Position numbers and translations under genes: made by a program. Below are positions 21,536 to 33,169 of a stretch of 64,000 bases of DNA, piece after piece. This DNA comes from Odiellus spinosus (lineage: Eukaryota > Arthropoda > Arachnida > Opiliones > Phalangiidae). Location of the stretch: the NCBI GenBank assembly GCA_963920705.1, contig OY987239.1, positions 11,353,004-11,417,003 on the forward strand, in the 5' to 3' direction. A model generated the notes under the pieces. That model had not been told where the DNA came from. It saw only the letters and a list, made by a program, of their open reading frames with translations, and did not search any database. The first letter of the stretch is position 1, and each line of letters starts with the position of its first letter.

Positions 21536-24500
21536 CTAAATGTGGTGATACGTTGTTGAAATCAATACGGACCTTTTTCGCCCACGTTCACTAACGAAAT
21601 ATTCGAAGAAAAAGGTTCCTGTTGCCAATGATTGGCCGATAATCCAAAGACGAAAAATGAGGGTCATATACACGATGTTCATTGGCGTGTAAGATATCGA
21701 AGTGGCCGAAGCATCCGAATCGAATATGTTTCCTCGTTTATTGAAGTTTCCTCTTCGATGATATGGCTCCATCTGTCTCGTTTCAGTTATTCTCGTTGCG
21801 CTATTAAAAAACATATTTCCAGAAGCCGATGAAACCCTCCTTTGAAGTCTACTACTCTAATGTTCGATATAGCGCTCCACTCTGTATGGGTAAAATTCAC
21901 AATTTTACGAGATCGGAGGGGTCCTACTTCATACCCCCCTGTCTACGGAAAATTGGAAATTCTCTCTCTCCACAAACGACGACGTTTTTTTTGACGAACT
22001 CCGAGGCTGCTAGAGATATTCGCTCGACGAACTCCCGCTCCGAAAATATCTACCGTTAGGAGGCGTACGAATCGCGCTTTTTGAAACTAACCCATACAGA
22101 GAGGGGTAGACAAGACTCGGGAGTAATAGACTTCAAAGGAGGGTTTCATTGGCTTCTGATATTACGTTTAATTTTGAAAAACCATAAAAAATGAAAAACG
22201 CTCGCAAAACTTTCAGTTAATAGTCTTCCTTTAAGTGACGGCTAAAATACTAAAGGCGTGACTCTTATCCGAGGTTTCTTACACGTAGTCGATTCTCTCC
22301 TTGATATGGCGAGGCAATCGTTTGTTGAAGTACATGTGCACGTAGAATTCTTCTAATTTGGTCTTTCCAACGTACAGTTTCCTCTTGTTTCGCTTGAGCT
22401 TCTCGTATAGGGCATTTACCAACAACGTGTCGCTCGCGTCGATTGCTACAGCTTTCCCGCTAACAAAGTTTTCATTCGGTTGATCGTCCAAATTCGTAAG
22501 AACCTCTCTATTTCTTCGAAGCTGCGGCCTCAAATTGGGGTATTTTGAGTCTTCGTCCTGAAATAGTTATCAGTAAGCTGGGGAGAGTTACTATAGAGCG
22601 TGATTGTCTCGTGGCTAAGGACAGAATGGGTATAGACCAAGTGGAGGAAAAGAGCGAGCTACAAGTTTTAGTTGCACGGTTTTTACCAAATGGATTGAAT
22701 ACTTAAACCAGCCTTAGGCTCGTGTAGAACCTTGTTACCTGTCGTAATCCCATGGAAACCTTTATCTATTGTGATTCGGTCTATACCTCACTCTGACTAA
22801 AGGTTGAATGGATACCGAGCAAGACGTTACCTCGAGCAATTTAATTAACCGTGTAGTTGGTGCAAAATAGCAAATAATCTTTGGGTTGGACATCACATCC
22901 TCCAAAGAATCGATGATTAAAGATTCATCAGCGAGAAGATCGCTCTTCAAACCAGCGCACCAAAATTGAATTAGGAATGCTACTCCCAAGAGCCACCAGG
23001 CTCGCACATATCTCAATGGTGCTGCCACTTTCTTCGCGCACGCCACAGCTGCCAAACAAATTACAAAGAATTACTTGGCTGTAGGATTCAATTACTCATT
23101 AACGTACGATTAACCTAACCATAACTCCTAACGAAATCCATCTAACAGTAATGACGTATCTCTTGGACAACTTCTACGCGTATCTTTGCCGTTACTTCCA
23201 GACTTTTTTTTTTAATTTCAAGTGAATAGTAGACATTTCTTAATCTATAATCAGACAACTACGTACTGCCGCTCTGTTTGGACTTCGGTAATTTGTTGAG
23301 GGGGCGTACCGTGATCTCGGCACATACCGTATCCGCCAGTGCGCCCGGCTGCGTCATGAGTCTGCAAAGTTCGCCGAAGCCGTGTAAGACTCTACTCTAG
23401 GTCCACTTAACCACGACTAGGCTGCCAACACTACCCCCATACTAAGCACGACCAGGGTGTTCGAAAGAGAGACCCTGTTTGGACTAGAGAGGTCGCGACA
23501 CTCCTGGGACGTTTCATTCGTCGTAATTATTGGCTTTCGAATCGGATACTTACAGTTGTTTATCAAATCAGCCGCGTGGATCCAAAGTGACTCGGCGAAC
23601 GAAGCGAAACGACTTGCACGGCGCGTCCTGTTTCTGAAGGCGATGGTAGAAGAGACGACGGACACCGCGAACAACGACAGAGCCACCAGAACCCAAACCA
23701 AGTCCCCGAGTCCCTGGATCGACAGCACTTCCGTATCATCCCTTTCCGTTTTTACAGACGAAAATATTACGTAGAATTCATGGTATAAAGACGGAGATAC
23801 GTGATAAAGTCTCGGCGACCATTCGTTCAAATAATAATAATGTGCCGTTGAATCAATTATCTACACGCGACAAACGAAAGTTACGTGGAAAATCGATTAG
23901 AATGAGACCTGGAGGCTGGAGAGGTATCCATCTCTCCAGGAGAGAATGGTCAGAAGGCGGAAGCCATACTCCCTGGGACAATTCCCCAATTTAGAACAAG
24001 GTAAATTTAAGGTAAAGATATTTGACCGAAAGACGCGAAGCAAAAGGTTATTTACAAATAGAACTAATCCCGTGCCCTTTTTCGAAAGTAACAAAGTTAA
24101 GCGCTTTTTTCTTATCGAAAGTAATAGGTTGAGAAGATTTGTCATCCTTTCGTTCCAAACGATGCCACGCGTCAGAGGTCACGCGTTACGCCACGCGGTA
24201 TAGTAACCCCATTTAGTACAGACGTTTCCTGAAGATCATTATCGTTTACTTACGCCATGTTCCACCCCGAAGGCGTTTCTATCGTGTTCATCCAACCACG
24301 AGGTGATTTTAACATTCCGGAGGGCTTTTTGCAAATCGTTGCCGTTTATTAAAACGAGATTGACATTATTTAAAGAATGAAAAATGAGCCAAGGCATCAA
24401 AAAATAGCCGTAATCATAAATCATGTACGGTCTATCCACCACGTTGTTAAAACCCTGAAAATAAAAGTGAATTCGTCGAATTGGAAGTACATCTACCATC

Positions 24501-24907
24501 TGTATACGTGTCCTATCAAAAGATGGCGATTAGAAGTGTCCCACTATCCACTGGATATACATTAAGATAAGTCTTTGTGAATTTGACTTGTCCCAAGAAC
24601 GTGCTACTAAAAATAGGCCCTGTTTTCGTAGCAAACCCCTTCAAGAAGCGTCTCAATCCAACAAAAAATAACGCCCCAAATGTTGATTTTTCGCGCGTTC
24701 ATCTATCCATCTCTACTTGAAACCATAGATCAATGGAGATTGGAATATTTATTCGGCTTTTTGACCGATTTTCTTACCTCTGGATAGCTGTAAGTGAAAT
24801 TATAAGGATTTGTCGATGTAATGTGTCCGTTTTGCATCTTCAAGTTGGTTGATTTCAAAGACGAATTGCCTCGTAGCCCAACTGGCCAATTTCCAATATT
24901 TAGATTT
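21536..24907 (-). CDS. Ionotropic-receptor-like gene, copy 2
   Basis: Exons in transcript order: about 24907-24778, 24454-24254, 23860-23554, 23048-22831, 22557-22283 and 21800-21536. Exon lengths (201, 307, 218, 275 and 265 bp for the last five) and phases equal those of copy 1. The protein differs from copy 1 at only a few residues, for example QGLGD instead of QGLED and LYEKL instead of LYQKL. All splice sites and frames look intact, so copies 1 and 2 may both be functional. The first lobe, three membrane segments, pore region and second lobe are as in copy 1. The 5' start is again unresolved, and no amino-terminal domain exon was identified. Any promoter would lie between 24910 and 25060. 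Confidence 0.75.
21820..22158. mobile_element. MITE family A, copy 8 (IR copy 2, last intron)
   Basis: The duplicated counterpart of copy 7, at the identical position and with identical flanks. It is shared by descent and not an independent insertion. Confidence 0.93.
23285..23472. mobile_element. GC-rich SINE-like element, shortened (IR copy 2)
   Basis: Same insert as 17417-17604, with the flanking 13-bp repeat at 23272-23284 and 23473-23485. Inherited through the tandem duplication. Confidence 0.7.
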
Positions 24908-25064
24908 ATTTAAAATGTCCAGCGTCGATTTGTTTGACTCCTCTCATCTCGGCCTTTACGGCTTTTAACTTAATCGTATTTAAAAACGCGAAGTAAAAAA
25001 AACGCTTTCTCGGTAATGACAAAAATAAAAGTTTGAATATTAGTAGTTCAATTTGGAAATGTGG

Positions 25065-25313
25065 GGCTGCGTTGAGTTAGAGAGAGAAGAGCCAACCTCC
25101 CACTCGGGTGGAAAGGGGGGATAGGAAATTCTCGAGGTAAACTGTTGTCACGTGGTCGCTAGCTAGCGCGTCTCATAAAGGATTCGTTTTACCCACGCGA
25201 CAACATTTTACCACGAAACGTCTCTACCCCCGTTCTCCCAGAGTGGGAGTTTAGGCCGACGCAGTAGGAACCGCGCCGTCCCCACTTTTCCTCTCCTTCT
25301 CTGATCCTCCTTG
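25065..25313. mobile_element. MITE family E, copy 3 (left end lost)
   Basis: The duplicated counterpart of 19790-20048, lying 5' of IR copy 2. No equivalent is seen at the 5' side of IR copy 3. Confidence 0.85.
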
Positions 25314-27615
25314 TCTTCGCTAATGACTGCCGTTCCAAACTGACTTTACGAAAAGAGTCACGTTATGTTTATTTGCTTAATACCGACTTAAAGGGGGTGA
25401 ACTAATGGGTTACGTGATCTCCAACGTAATACCCAACGCCGATTAGACATTGTCATTTTAATATTAAACGTCATTATTTCGAAACATTACAAGATTATGA
25501 CGAGAGATTTGGATAGAAAATATCCTCCCCTTGCAGGCTTAAATATTTCCAACGCGAAATATTCTGTGTTGAATTTAACTCTAAGGAAAGTTTGGATCGA
25601 TTAATATTTTATCAGACACACATTCTAACGTCAAACATTAAATTTTTAATGGTAATTAAAAGTTACAAGGTTGCTTACGATACTTTAATTAACAAAAATT
25701 AACATTTAACATTACATTTAGTTATTGGTAAATACGCTAATCAGCCGTTATTAATTATGTTTTTCGGCGATTCCAAACATCGATTATGAATATATAATAA
25801 TATTAATTTAAGCTGGTTCTAGAGGTGGGATATCCTAGATCTGATTTTTAAAGAGCCTAGGGTGGAAGTAGGTATAGTCCTGATGCCACTGCTAACCATT
25901 ACCGACCCTAGCTTACTAAATACCCTTAACCTCCGTGAGTTTTCGTGGAAAGGGGAAACAGAAAAACTCGGGGGGAAAACCCTTTGCAAACTCAATGCCG
26001 TTAGATTGATTACCATTTCATTGATATACAATTATTAATAATGTTAATTAAATTATGACGAATTACGGATACAATAGATTAATTAATAACATTTTACTTG
26101 AACATTTATTTTCTTATTATTTATAATATGTGGGATGGATATTAGATTTAATTTTAAATGTTGAGGTGATTAATGACGTTTGGTCGATAATTGAATTTGA
26201 TCCTTTGAGTTATATTATCTTTATTTTCTTTTATAAGTCGATGGTGAAGGGTTTAACCAAACCCGTAACTGACTGCAGCTTTTGGTAATGCTAAATACGA
26301 ACCCAGTTACGTAATCACTTTAGCCCAGTCAAAGCCACAGGCTTGTGAACCGATTACGTGGATTAGTGAACCCCTCGATCGGTGGTATTTTGATTTTCCG
26401 ATTCGATCATCGGTAATCGCGGGTTCCATCATCGCCCTTATAGTCACGTGACGATATTTTGAAATATTATAAGCGCTTATTAACTGGCGTATGCTTAAAG
26501 TGTCGGAGGAAATCGAGGTTTCCGTATAATTGAAAAAACTGTTGAGGAAGCTGAGCCGCTGATTGATACGAAGTGTTAAGCCACTTGTACTCGGAACTTG
26601 AAGAAAGTCTTCCGAGGAAATATTTCATCGTTACATTAAATACGGTTGCACTTTTGCTGTTGCCTTTCTAAGAATCTTGTAGATGGCCCAAAAGAATCTA
26701 CCATTGAATCGAGAAAAGAAGAAATATTTCGTTAGAAAAAATGACCGCGTCAAGAACATCTTGAATGATTTAGTCCATGCAGGGATACTGAGAATTGTCG
26801 CCCAACCCAAGGGAAGTCATGTCGCCAAGTTGCGTCTCTGTGTTTAGCTGCATTTTTGCGTGTTACTCCCCGTTCACAACGCGTATTTTGAAAATATTTG
26901 TAGCCAGGGTAATTAGTCAGAGTTAGGTTTAATCTTGTGGTGATACGTAGTTGAAATCAATACGGACCTTTTTCGGCCACGTTCAGTCCCGAAATATTCG
27001 AAGAATAAGGTTCCTGTTGCCAATGATTGGCCGATAATCCAAAGACGAAAAACGACTCTCAGATACACGATGTTCATTGGCTTGAAAGATATCGGCGTGG
27101 CCGAAGCATCCGATTCAAATACGTTTCCTCGTTTACGGAAGTTTCCTCTTCGATAAATTGGCTCATTCTGTCTCGTTTCAGTTATTCTCATTCCTCTATT
27201 AAAAAACTTATTTCTTATTTATTCTTAAAGGGATACTATCAGCTGAAATGAAGTGTGTTTTCATATCCCTTTAAAATGTCAACCACTGAATTTTTTCATA
27301 ATTTTGGTGTTAGTTATTCTATCAGAAAATATTGTTTAAACTTGTGTTCGGATTTCGCTACAGTGACTTTTCCACCAATCAGAGGTCACGTTAAAATACA
27401 ATAAGTAATTACATCATATTTCGTGTAATAAATTGTGTCGTGGTGCACGCAACGTGATTCCGCGACTCTTTGCTGAGACTCTTTTTTAAATTGAATTTCT
27501 TCAATCGCGGAATGGAATCTAGCAGCTGATTGGTCGGGAAGTCACTCCATTAAAATATTTCGTTTAATTTTGAAAAACCAGGAAAAAACGAAAAAAACGC
27601 TAATAAAACTTTCAG

Positions 27616-27952
27616 CAGAAGCTGATGAAACCCTCCTTTGAAGTCTATTACTCCCTGGTCTTGTCTACCCCTCTCTGTATGGGTTAGTTTCAAAAAGCGC
27701 GATTCGTACGCCTCCTAACGGTAGATGTTTTCGGAGCGCGAGTTCGTCGAGCGAATATCTCTAGCAGCCTCGGAGTTCGTCAAAAAAACGTCGTCGTTTG
27801 TGGAGAGAGAGAATTTCCAGCTTTCCGTAGACAGGGGGTATGAAGTAGGACCCCTCCGATCTCGGAAAATTGGGAATTTTACCCATACAGAGAGGAGCGC
27901 TATATCGAACATTAGAGTAGTAGACTTCAAAGGAGGGTTTCATCGGCTTCTG
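27616..27952. mobile_element. MITE family A, copy 9 (IR copy 3, last intron)
   Basis: A full-length 337-bp copy with exact duplication CTTTCAG (27609-27615 and 27953-27959). IR copies 1 and 2 carry the unoccupied site 'aaaactttcagttaatag' at the matching intron position, directly demonstrating the 7-bp duplication. Confidence 0.95.
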
Positions 27953-28929
27953 CTTTCAGTTAATAGTCTTCCTTTAAGTGACGAATTAAAAACTTTGAGT
28001 CGTAACTCTTATCCGAGGTTTCTTACACGTAGTCGATTCTCTCCTTGATATCGCGAGGCAGTCGTTTGTTGAAGAACATGTGCGAGGTGAGCTGATTGTA
28101 TTTGGTCTTTCCCACGTACAGTTTCCTCTTGTTTCGCGTGAGCTTCTTGAATAGGTCATTTTCCCAAACCGCGTTACCCCCGAGCATTGCTACAGCTTCC
28201 CCTTTTACAAATTTTTCATTCGCTGGATCGTCCAAATCCTGAAGAACATCTCCATTTCTTCGAAGCTGCGCCCTCAAACTGCTGTATTTTGAATCTTCGT
28301 CCTGCAATAGTAATGATCAAGCTTGATTTACGCGTGTCCTAATGCCGAATGAGGATAGACCAAGTGCAGTAAACGAGCACTACCTCCCTGAATAATCCCA
28401 TGGAAACCTTTATCTATCGTGATTCGGTCTATACCTCACTCTGGCTAAAGGTTGAATGGATACCGAGCAAGACGTTACCTCGAGAAATGCAATTAACCGT
28501 TCAGTTGGCCGAAAATAGCAAATAATGTTTGGATTTTCCATTAAATCCTCCAAAGAATCGATGATTAAAAGGTCATCAGCGAGAAGATCGCTCCTCAAAC
28601 CAGCGCACCAAAATTGAATTAGGATTGTTACTCCCAAGAGCCACCAGGCTCGCACATATCTCAATGGTAGTGCCACTTTTTTCGCGCACGCCACAGCTGC
28701 CAAACAAATTACGAAGAATTACTTGGCTGCGGGATCCAATTATTCATCCATCTAGATTATACGTACGAGTAACCTAACCATAACCCCTAACGAAACCCAT
28801 CTATCATTAATGACAACTTCTACGCGTATCTTTGCCAAACTTCGAGACTTTTTTTTTTAATTTCAAGTGGATAGTAGACATTTCTTAATCTATAATCAGA
28901 CCTTTACGTACTTCTACTCTGTTTGGACT

Positions 28930-29384
28930 TCGGTAATTTGTTCAGGGGGCGTAACGTGATCTCGGCACATACCGCCCCGCCAATCCGCGCGGCTGCGTCA
29001 TGAGTCGGCAAAGTGCCGCGCGCGAAAGGGAATCCAACGCGGTGGAACTAAGGCAACGGAAGGCGGAGAGTTGGCTTGGCAGACCGAAACGGTACAGCGG
29101 TACCATACAGCCCCAGCAATGAAACCGCGGCCCACAACGACCGACCCAAGCATTTGGGGAACGTGGAGCCTAAGAACGTCGCGTAGAGAAGAGACCCCAG
29201 GAAGACCCCGAGACGCGCGCGACCCAGGAAACCGGCCCACCCAGCACCTCCGGGAGCCGGACAAAGCGGCCGCGTTAACAGTCTCGGAACGCCGCGCGAT
29301 ACTTTCATCTGGGCTCTGTCACCACGAAAAGGCTGCCAACACTGCCCCAACCCTGCGCTTGACCAGGCGAGGGGTGAGTGGGAA
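28930..29384. mobile_element. GC-rich SINE-like element (IR copy 3)
   Basis: A 455-bp GC-rich insert flanked by an exact 13-bp duplication CTCTGTTTGGACT (28917-28929 and 29385-29397). It starts 'tcggtaatttgttcaggggg' and contains the hairpin GGGGCG...CGCCCC with an inner GTG/CAC pair where the 18.3-kb copy has GGG/CCC. The end 'ccctgcgcttgaccaggcg' resembles 'ccctgcgcgcgacaggtgg' of the other copy. Open frames here are by-products of high GC. Confidence 0.7.
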
Positions 29385-30392
29385 CTCTGTTTGGACTAGA
29401 GTGGTCACGACACATCTGGGACGTTTAATTCGTCGTAATTATTGGCGCTCGAATCGGATACTTACAGTTATTTACCATATCAGCCGCGTGGACCCCAAGT
29501 GACTCGGCGAACGAAGCGAAACGACTTTCACGGCACATTCTCTTTCTTTCGCCGATGTAAGAAGAGACGGCGGACACCGCGAGCAGCGACACACCCACCA
29601 GAACCCAAACCGAGTCCCCCAGTCCTTGGATCGACAGCACTTCCGTATCATCCCTTTCGTTTTTTACGGACGAAAATATTACGAAGAAATCATTCCTTAA
29701 AGACGGAGATGCGTGATAAATTTCCGGAGACCATTCCCTCAAATAATAGGTATATACCGTTGTATCAAGTATCTGCACGCGACAAACGACAGTTACGTGG
29801 AAAATCGATTAGAATGAGACCCGGAGGTTGGAGAGATTCAGCGACTTTAAAAATAAATTGATAACCATCTCTTCGGAGAGAATGGTCAAAAGGCGGAAGC
29901 TACTTTATAGCATCGAAAAGGTATACGGACATTTTGCCCTGTAAGCCATAATCCCCCGGGACAATTCCCCAATTTAGAACAAGGTAGATTTAAGGTAAAG
30001 ATATTTGACCGAAAGACGCAAAGTCAAAGGTTATTTACATATAGAACTTATCCCGTGCCCTTTTGTAAAATTTTCAAAGTTAAGCCCTTTTTGATTTTTT
30101 TTTCTTTTCCAACGGCGGCGGCAACTACATCGAATGACATAATACCTATGGGAGGGGGGTGTAGCTAAAAATGGAATCTCCCTTGATCACAATTCTTGGC
30201 CTTTGGTTAGAATTTTAACAAGCAACTTTAATTTATAACTTGGGCAAGATTGAGAAGATTTGTCGGCCTTTTGCTCCAAACGAAGTCACCGTCATTAGTC
30301 AGAGGTCACGCGGTACAGTAACCCCATTTAGTACGGACGCTTCCTGAAGATCATTACTTACCCCATATTCTACACCGTTAGCGTTTCTTTCG

Positions 30393-30688
30393 TGTTCCAC
30401 ATAGCGCTCCTCTCTGTATGGGTAAAATTCCTAATTTTACGAGTTAGAAGGGGTCCTACTTCATCCCCCCTGTCTACGCAAAATTGGAAATTCTCTCTCT
30501 CCACAAACGACGACGTTTTTTGGACGAACTCCAAGGCTGCTAGAGATATTCGGTGGACGAACTCCCCCTCCGAATACATCTACCGTTAGGAGGCGTACGA
30601 ATCGCGCCTTTTGAGAATAACCCATACAGAGAGGGGTAGACAAGACCCGGGAGTAATAGACTTCAAAGGAGGGTTTCATCGGCTTCTG
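30393..30688. mobile_element. MITE family A, copy 10 (truncated, in IR copy 3 exon)
   Basis: The left roughly 40 bp, including that terminal repeat, are missing; the right end is complete. It adjoins directly the surviving 3' part of the second recognised exon of IR copy 3, so its arrival or a later deletion removed coding sequence. Confidence 0.85.
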
Positions 30689-30952
30689 ACATTATTGTTT
30701 AAAAGCAGCCCATATCTGACTAATCGACAAAAAAAACACTATGAAAAATACAAATGTTTCCAATTTTCAAATCATCGACACCTTCAGTGTCTTTTTAGTT
30801 ACGCCAAAACTTGTTTTTTCGTCACTAAGGCGATGCGGAGATGAACAATACGATCCACCAAGTTGCTATCTCTTTTGGAAACTTTCCTTCAAAACTAGTT
30901 GGGTTTTCACGCGTTTATCTAGAAGTAACTTGATTATAGCCATCTCTATTAG

Positions 30953-31289
30953 CAGAAGTAGATGAAACCCTCCTTTGAAGTCTACTACACTAATGTTCGA
31001 TATAGCGCTCCTCTCTGTATGGGTAAAATTCCCAATTTTACGAGATCGGAGGGGTCCTACTTCATACCCCCTGTCTACGGAAAATTGGAAATTCTCTCTC
31101 TCCACAAACGACGACGTTTTTTTGACGAACTCCGAGGCTGCTAGAGATATTCGCTGGACGAACTCCCGCTCCGAAAATATCTACCGTTGGGAGGCGTACG
31201 AATCGCGCTTTTTGAAACTAACCCATACAAAGAGGGGTAAACAAGACCAGGGAGTAATAGACTTCAAAGGAGGGTTTCATCGGCTTCTG
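30953..31289. mobile_element. MITE family A, copy 11
   Basis: A full-length 337-bp copy with exact duplication CTATTAG (30946-30952 and 31290-31296). It lies between the first and second recognised exons of IR copy 3. Confidence 0.95.
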
Positions 31290-31560
31290 CTATTAGATTT
31301 ATTCCTCGATAAATTAATTTTTAGACTCTATTCGACCGGGGTTTTAAAGGAGGTCGCCTATTCGAACTCGCCCTTGTACAATCTCAATACGAAGTCTTAG
31401 TCGTAACACCGATCGATATTCATACCTCTTGATAGCAGACAGTGAAATTATAAGGATTTGTCGATGTAATGCTTCCGTTTTCCATCTTGAAGTTGTTTGA
31501 TTTCAAAGACGCTCTGCTTCGTAGCCCAACTGGCCAACTGACAATATTTCGGTTTATTTA

Positions 31561-31944
31561 AAACGTCTAGAGTTGATTTGTTTAACTCCTCTCATATCGA
31601 CTTTTAACGTTTCTAACTTAATCGTCGTCTTTAAACCCTCCCCCCCCCCAGTTTGAAGAGCAACGCGTTGTCCATATTGACCAAACGCAAACCCTCTAAA
31701 AGGAGTTCATTTACATTATTTTGAAACATTTTCTGTGGTTACGAAACCGGCACGCGAAAATGAACTTAATCCAAACTTAAGACAGATGTAATATTCTTAT
31801 TTTTCCTCTGTCGACTGTAGTTCAATTTGGCGTAAGATTGGGAGGGGGCTAACGAGGACAGAATCCCCGGCCCCTCAAAATATCTACACTTCATTTGTAG
31901 ATATGAGTGGAATATTTAGTTGCTTTCGTCAGTAAAGGGCCTTT
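31561..31944. other. Right edge of the IR array, no further gene seen
   Basis: Unit 3 similarity fades by about 31650. A C-rich run follows, then unremarkable AT-rich sequence. No amino-terminal IR exon was recognised. Confidence 0.4.
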
Positions 31945-32282
31945 CAGAAGCCGATGAAACCCTCCTTTGAAGTCTATTACTCCCGGGTCTTGTCTACCCC
32001 TCTCTGTATGGGTTATTCTGAAAAGGCGCGATTCGTACGCCTCCTAACGGTAGATGTTTTCGGAGCGGGAGTTCGTCCACCGAATATCTCTAGCAGCCTC
32101 GGAGTTCGTCAAAAAAACGTCGTCGTATGTGGAGAGAGAGAATTTCCAATTTTCCGTAGACAGGGGGGTATGAAGTAGGACCCCTCCGATCTCGTAAAAT
32201 TGGGAATTTTACCCATACAGAGAGGAGCCCTATATGGAACATTGGAGTAGTAGACTTCAAAGGAGGGTTTCATCGGCTTCTG
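31945..32282. mobile_element. MITE family A, copy 12
   Basis: A full-length 338-bp copy with both terminal repeats. The flanks (GGCCTTT and GTTAGAT) do not match. Confidence 0.9.
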
Positions 32283-32332
32283 GTTAGATTTAATTTTTAC
32301 CTTTATTCTTTATTTGATCACAAATCTGAATT

Positions 32333-32388
32333 AGGGTAAACAAGACCCTGGAATAATAGACTTCATAAGAGAGTCTCATCGGCTTCTG
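32333..32388. mobile_element. Family A solo end fragment
   Basis: Only the last roughly 56 bp of a family A element ('caagaccctggaataatag' to CGGCTTCTG), diverged from other copies. It lies 50 bp from the full copy 12. Confidence 0.75.
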
Positions 32389-32424
32389 GTGATACAAAAG
32401 TGTAGGCTGCATTTTTACCAAAAA

Positions 32425-32745
32425 TGGGACTTATCTTAGAATATTATCCAATGCGTTATACGTTCGGATAAAAAAACATTCAAAATTTATTTTCCGTGAA
32501 AAATAACGAATAAAAAGATGATTTAAAATCTTAGTTTAGTCGTTTTATTTATATTCTTCGAATTAAAAGTCAATTTTGAAATATTTTCTTATATTTTTAG
32601 ACTCTGGAAACGCGAATTATCCATCGTTATACGTTTGAAAACGAGTAATTTGTAGGTAGATAAAGCGGCGAAGGCTTATCTTCGGGTAAACCTTTTAACA
32701 ATTATATGAATATAGAAATTTCATTGTTTTAGTTACGAACAATTT
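32425..32745 (-). mobile_element. MITE family B, partial copy
   Basis: About 320 bp matching the middle of family B in reverse ('aagataagttgcca' complement through 'taacaattatatgaatatag'). Both terminal repeats are missing. Confidence 0.75.
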
Positions 32746-33169
32746 ATTTGAGGGTCCTTTTTTTCCAATATTCAAATAGCCTGAGTGTGGCGCCCCCATG
32801 GTTTTAAGTCAAGCAATTATATATAAAAATCCATGTTAATCATTTGAAGGTTAATCCCTTGGATTTATATTGAATAGGATTATCTGATAAATACCTGATT
32901 TTAAGCACTAACGATTAAAGATTAATTATTATCGTTTCAAAATTATCGTCAGATGGACTCGTCTGAGTTTTTATACCTCGATAAAAATCGATATATTTGA
33001 TTGGTAAAAATAGTAGGACGACATATTTAAATATAATCTGGAAAAATTCAGTAGGTGGATTAATTTCTAATTTATTCCTTTTAAGCTAGCATTTCAAAAT
33101 CGATTTGAAAATGTAAAATCAAACTGATATTCAAATCGCCCCCCAGGAATCGTTTTAAACGTGTTCACG

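Larger units (their letters stand above)
20178..25437 (-). repeat. Tandem unit 2 of the IR array
   Basis: About 99% identical to unit 1 across exons and introns but without the 558-bp SINE-like insertion. Its first roughly 930 bp are even closer to the start of unit 3 than to unit 1; for example 'cattgatatacaattatt' is shared by units 2 and 3, while unit 1 has 'gtcgacaaacaattatt'. Confidence 0.9.
26913..31560 (-). pseudogene. Ionotropic-receptor-like gene, copy 3, probably broken
   Basis: Recognisable exons in transcript order: about 31560-31426, a remnant of the second exon at about 30360-30392, 29772-29466, 28696-28479, 28301-28027 and 27195-26913. The last four are open, with lengths 307, 218, 275 and 283 bp and conserved splice sites. 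Membrane segments WVLVGVSLLAVSAVSS, WWLLGVTILIQFWCAGLRSDLLA and VVFRLWIIGQSLATGTLFFEYF are kept, and the tail is six codons longer than in copies 1 and 2. The second exon is cut by a truncated family A MITE (30393-30688), with only its last roughly 11 codons, up to a GTAAGT donor, recognisable. The rest of that exon is missing or too diverged to place. A transcript skipping it would keep frame, so a shortened product cannot be excluded. Confidence 0.6.
25438..31650 (-). repeat. Tandem unit 3 of the IR array
   Basis: The first roughly 900 bp (to about 26345) are nearly identical to unit 2; after that the match drops sharply, with small indels throughout. Its exons are diverged at the protein level while keeping exon sizes. 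The abrupt change in identity marks a recombination or conversion boundary. Confidence 0.85.

Noticed and set aside
29071-29502. 143-residue forward frame and 100-residue reverse frame
   Set aside because: They lie over the GC-rich SINE-like insert and the antisense of an IR exon; stops are rare because of GC content.
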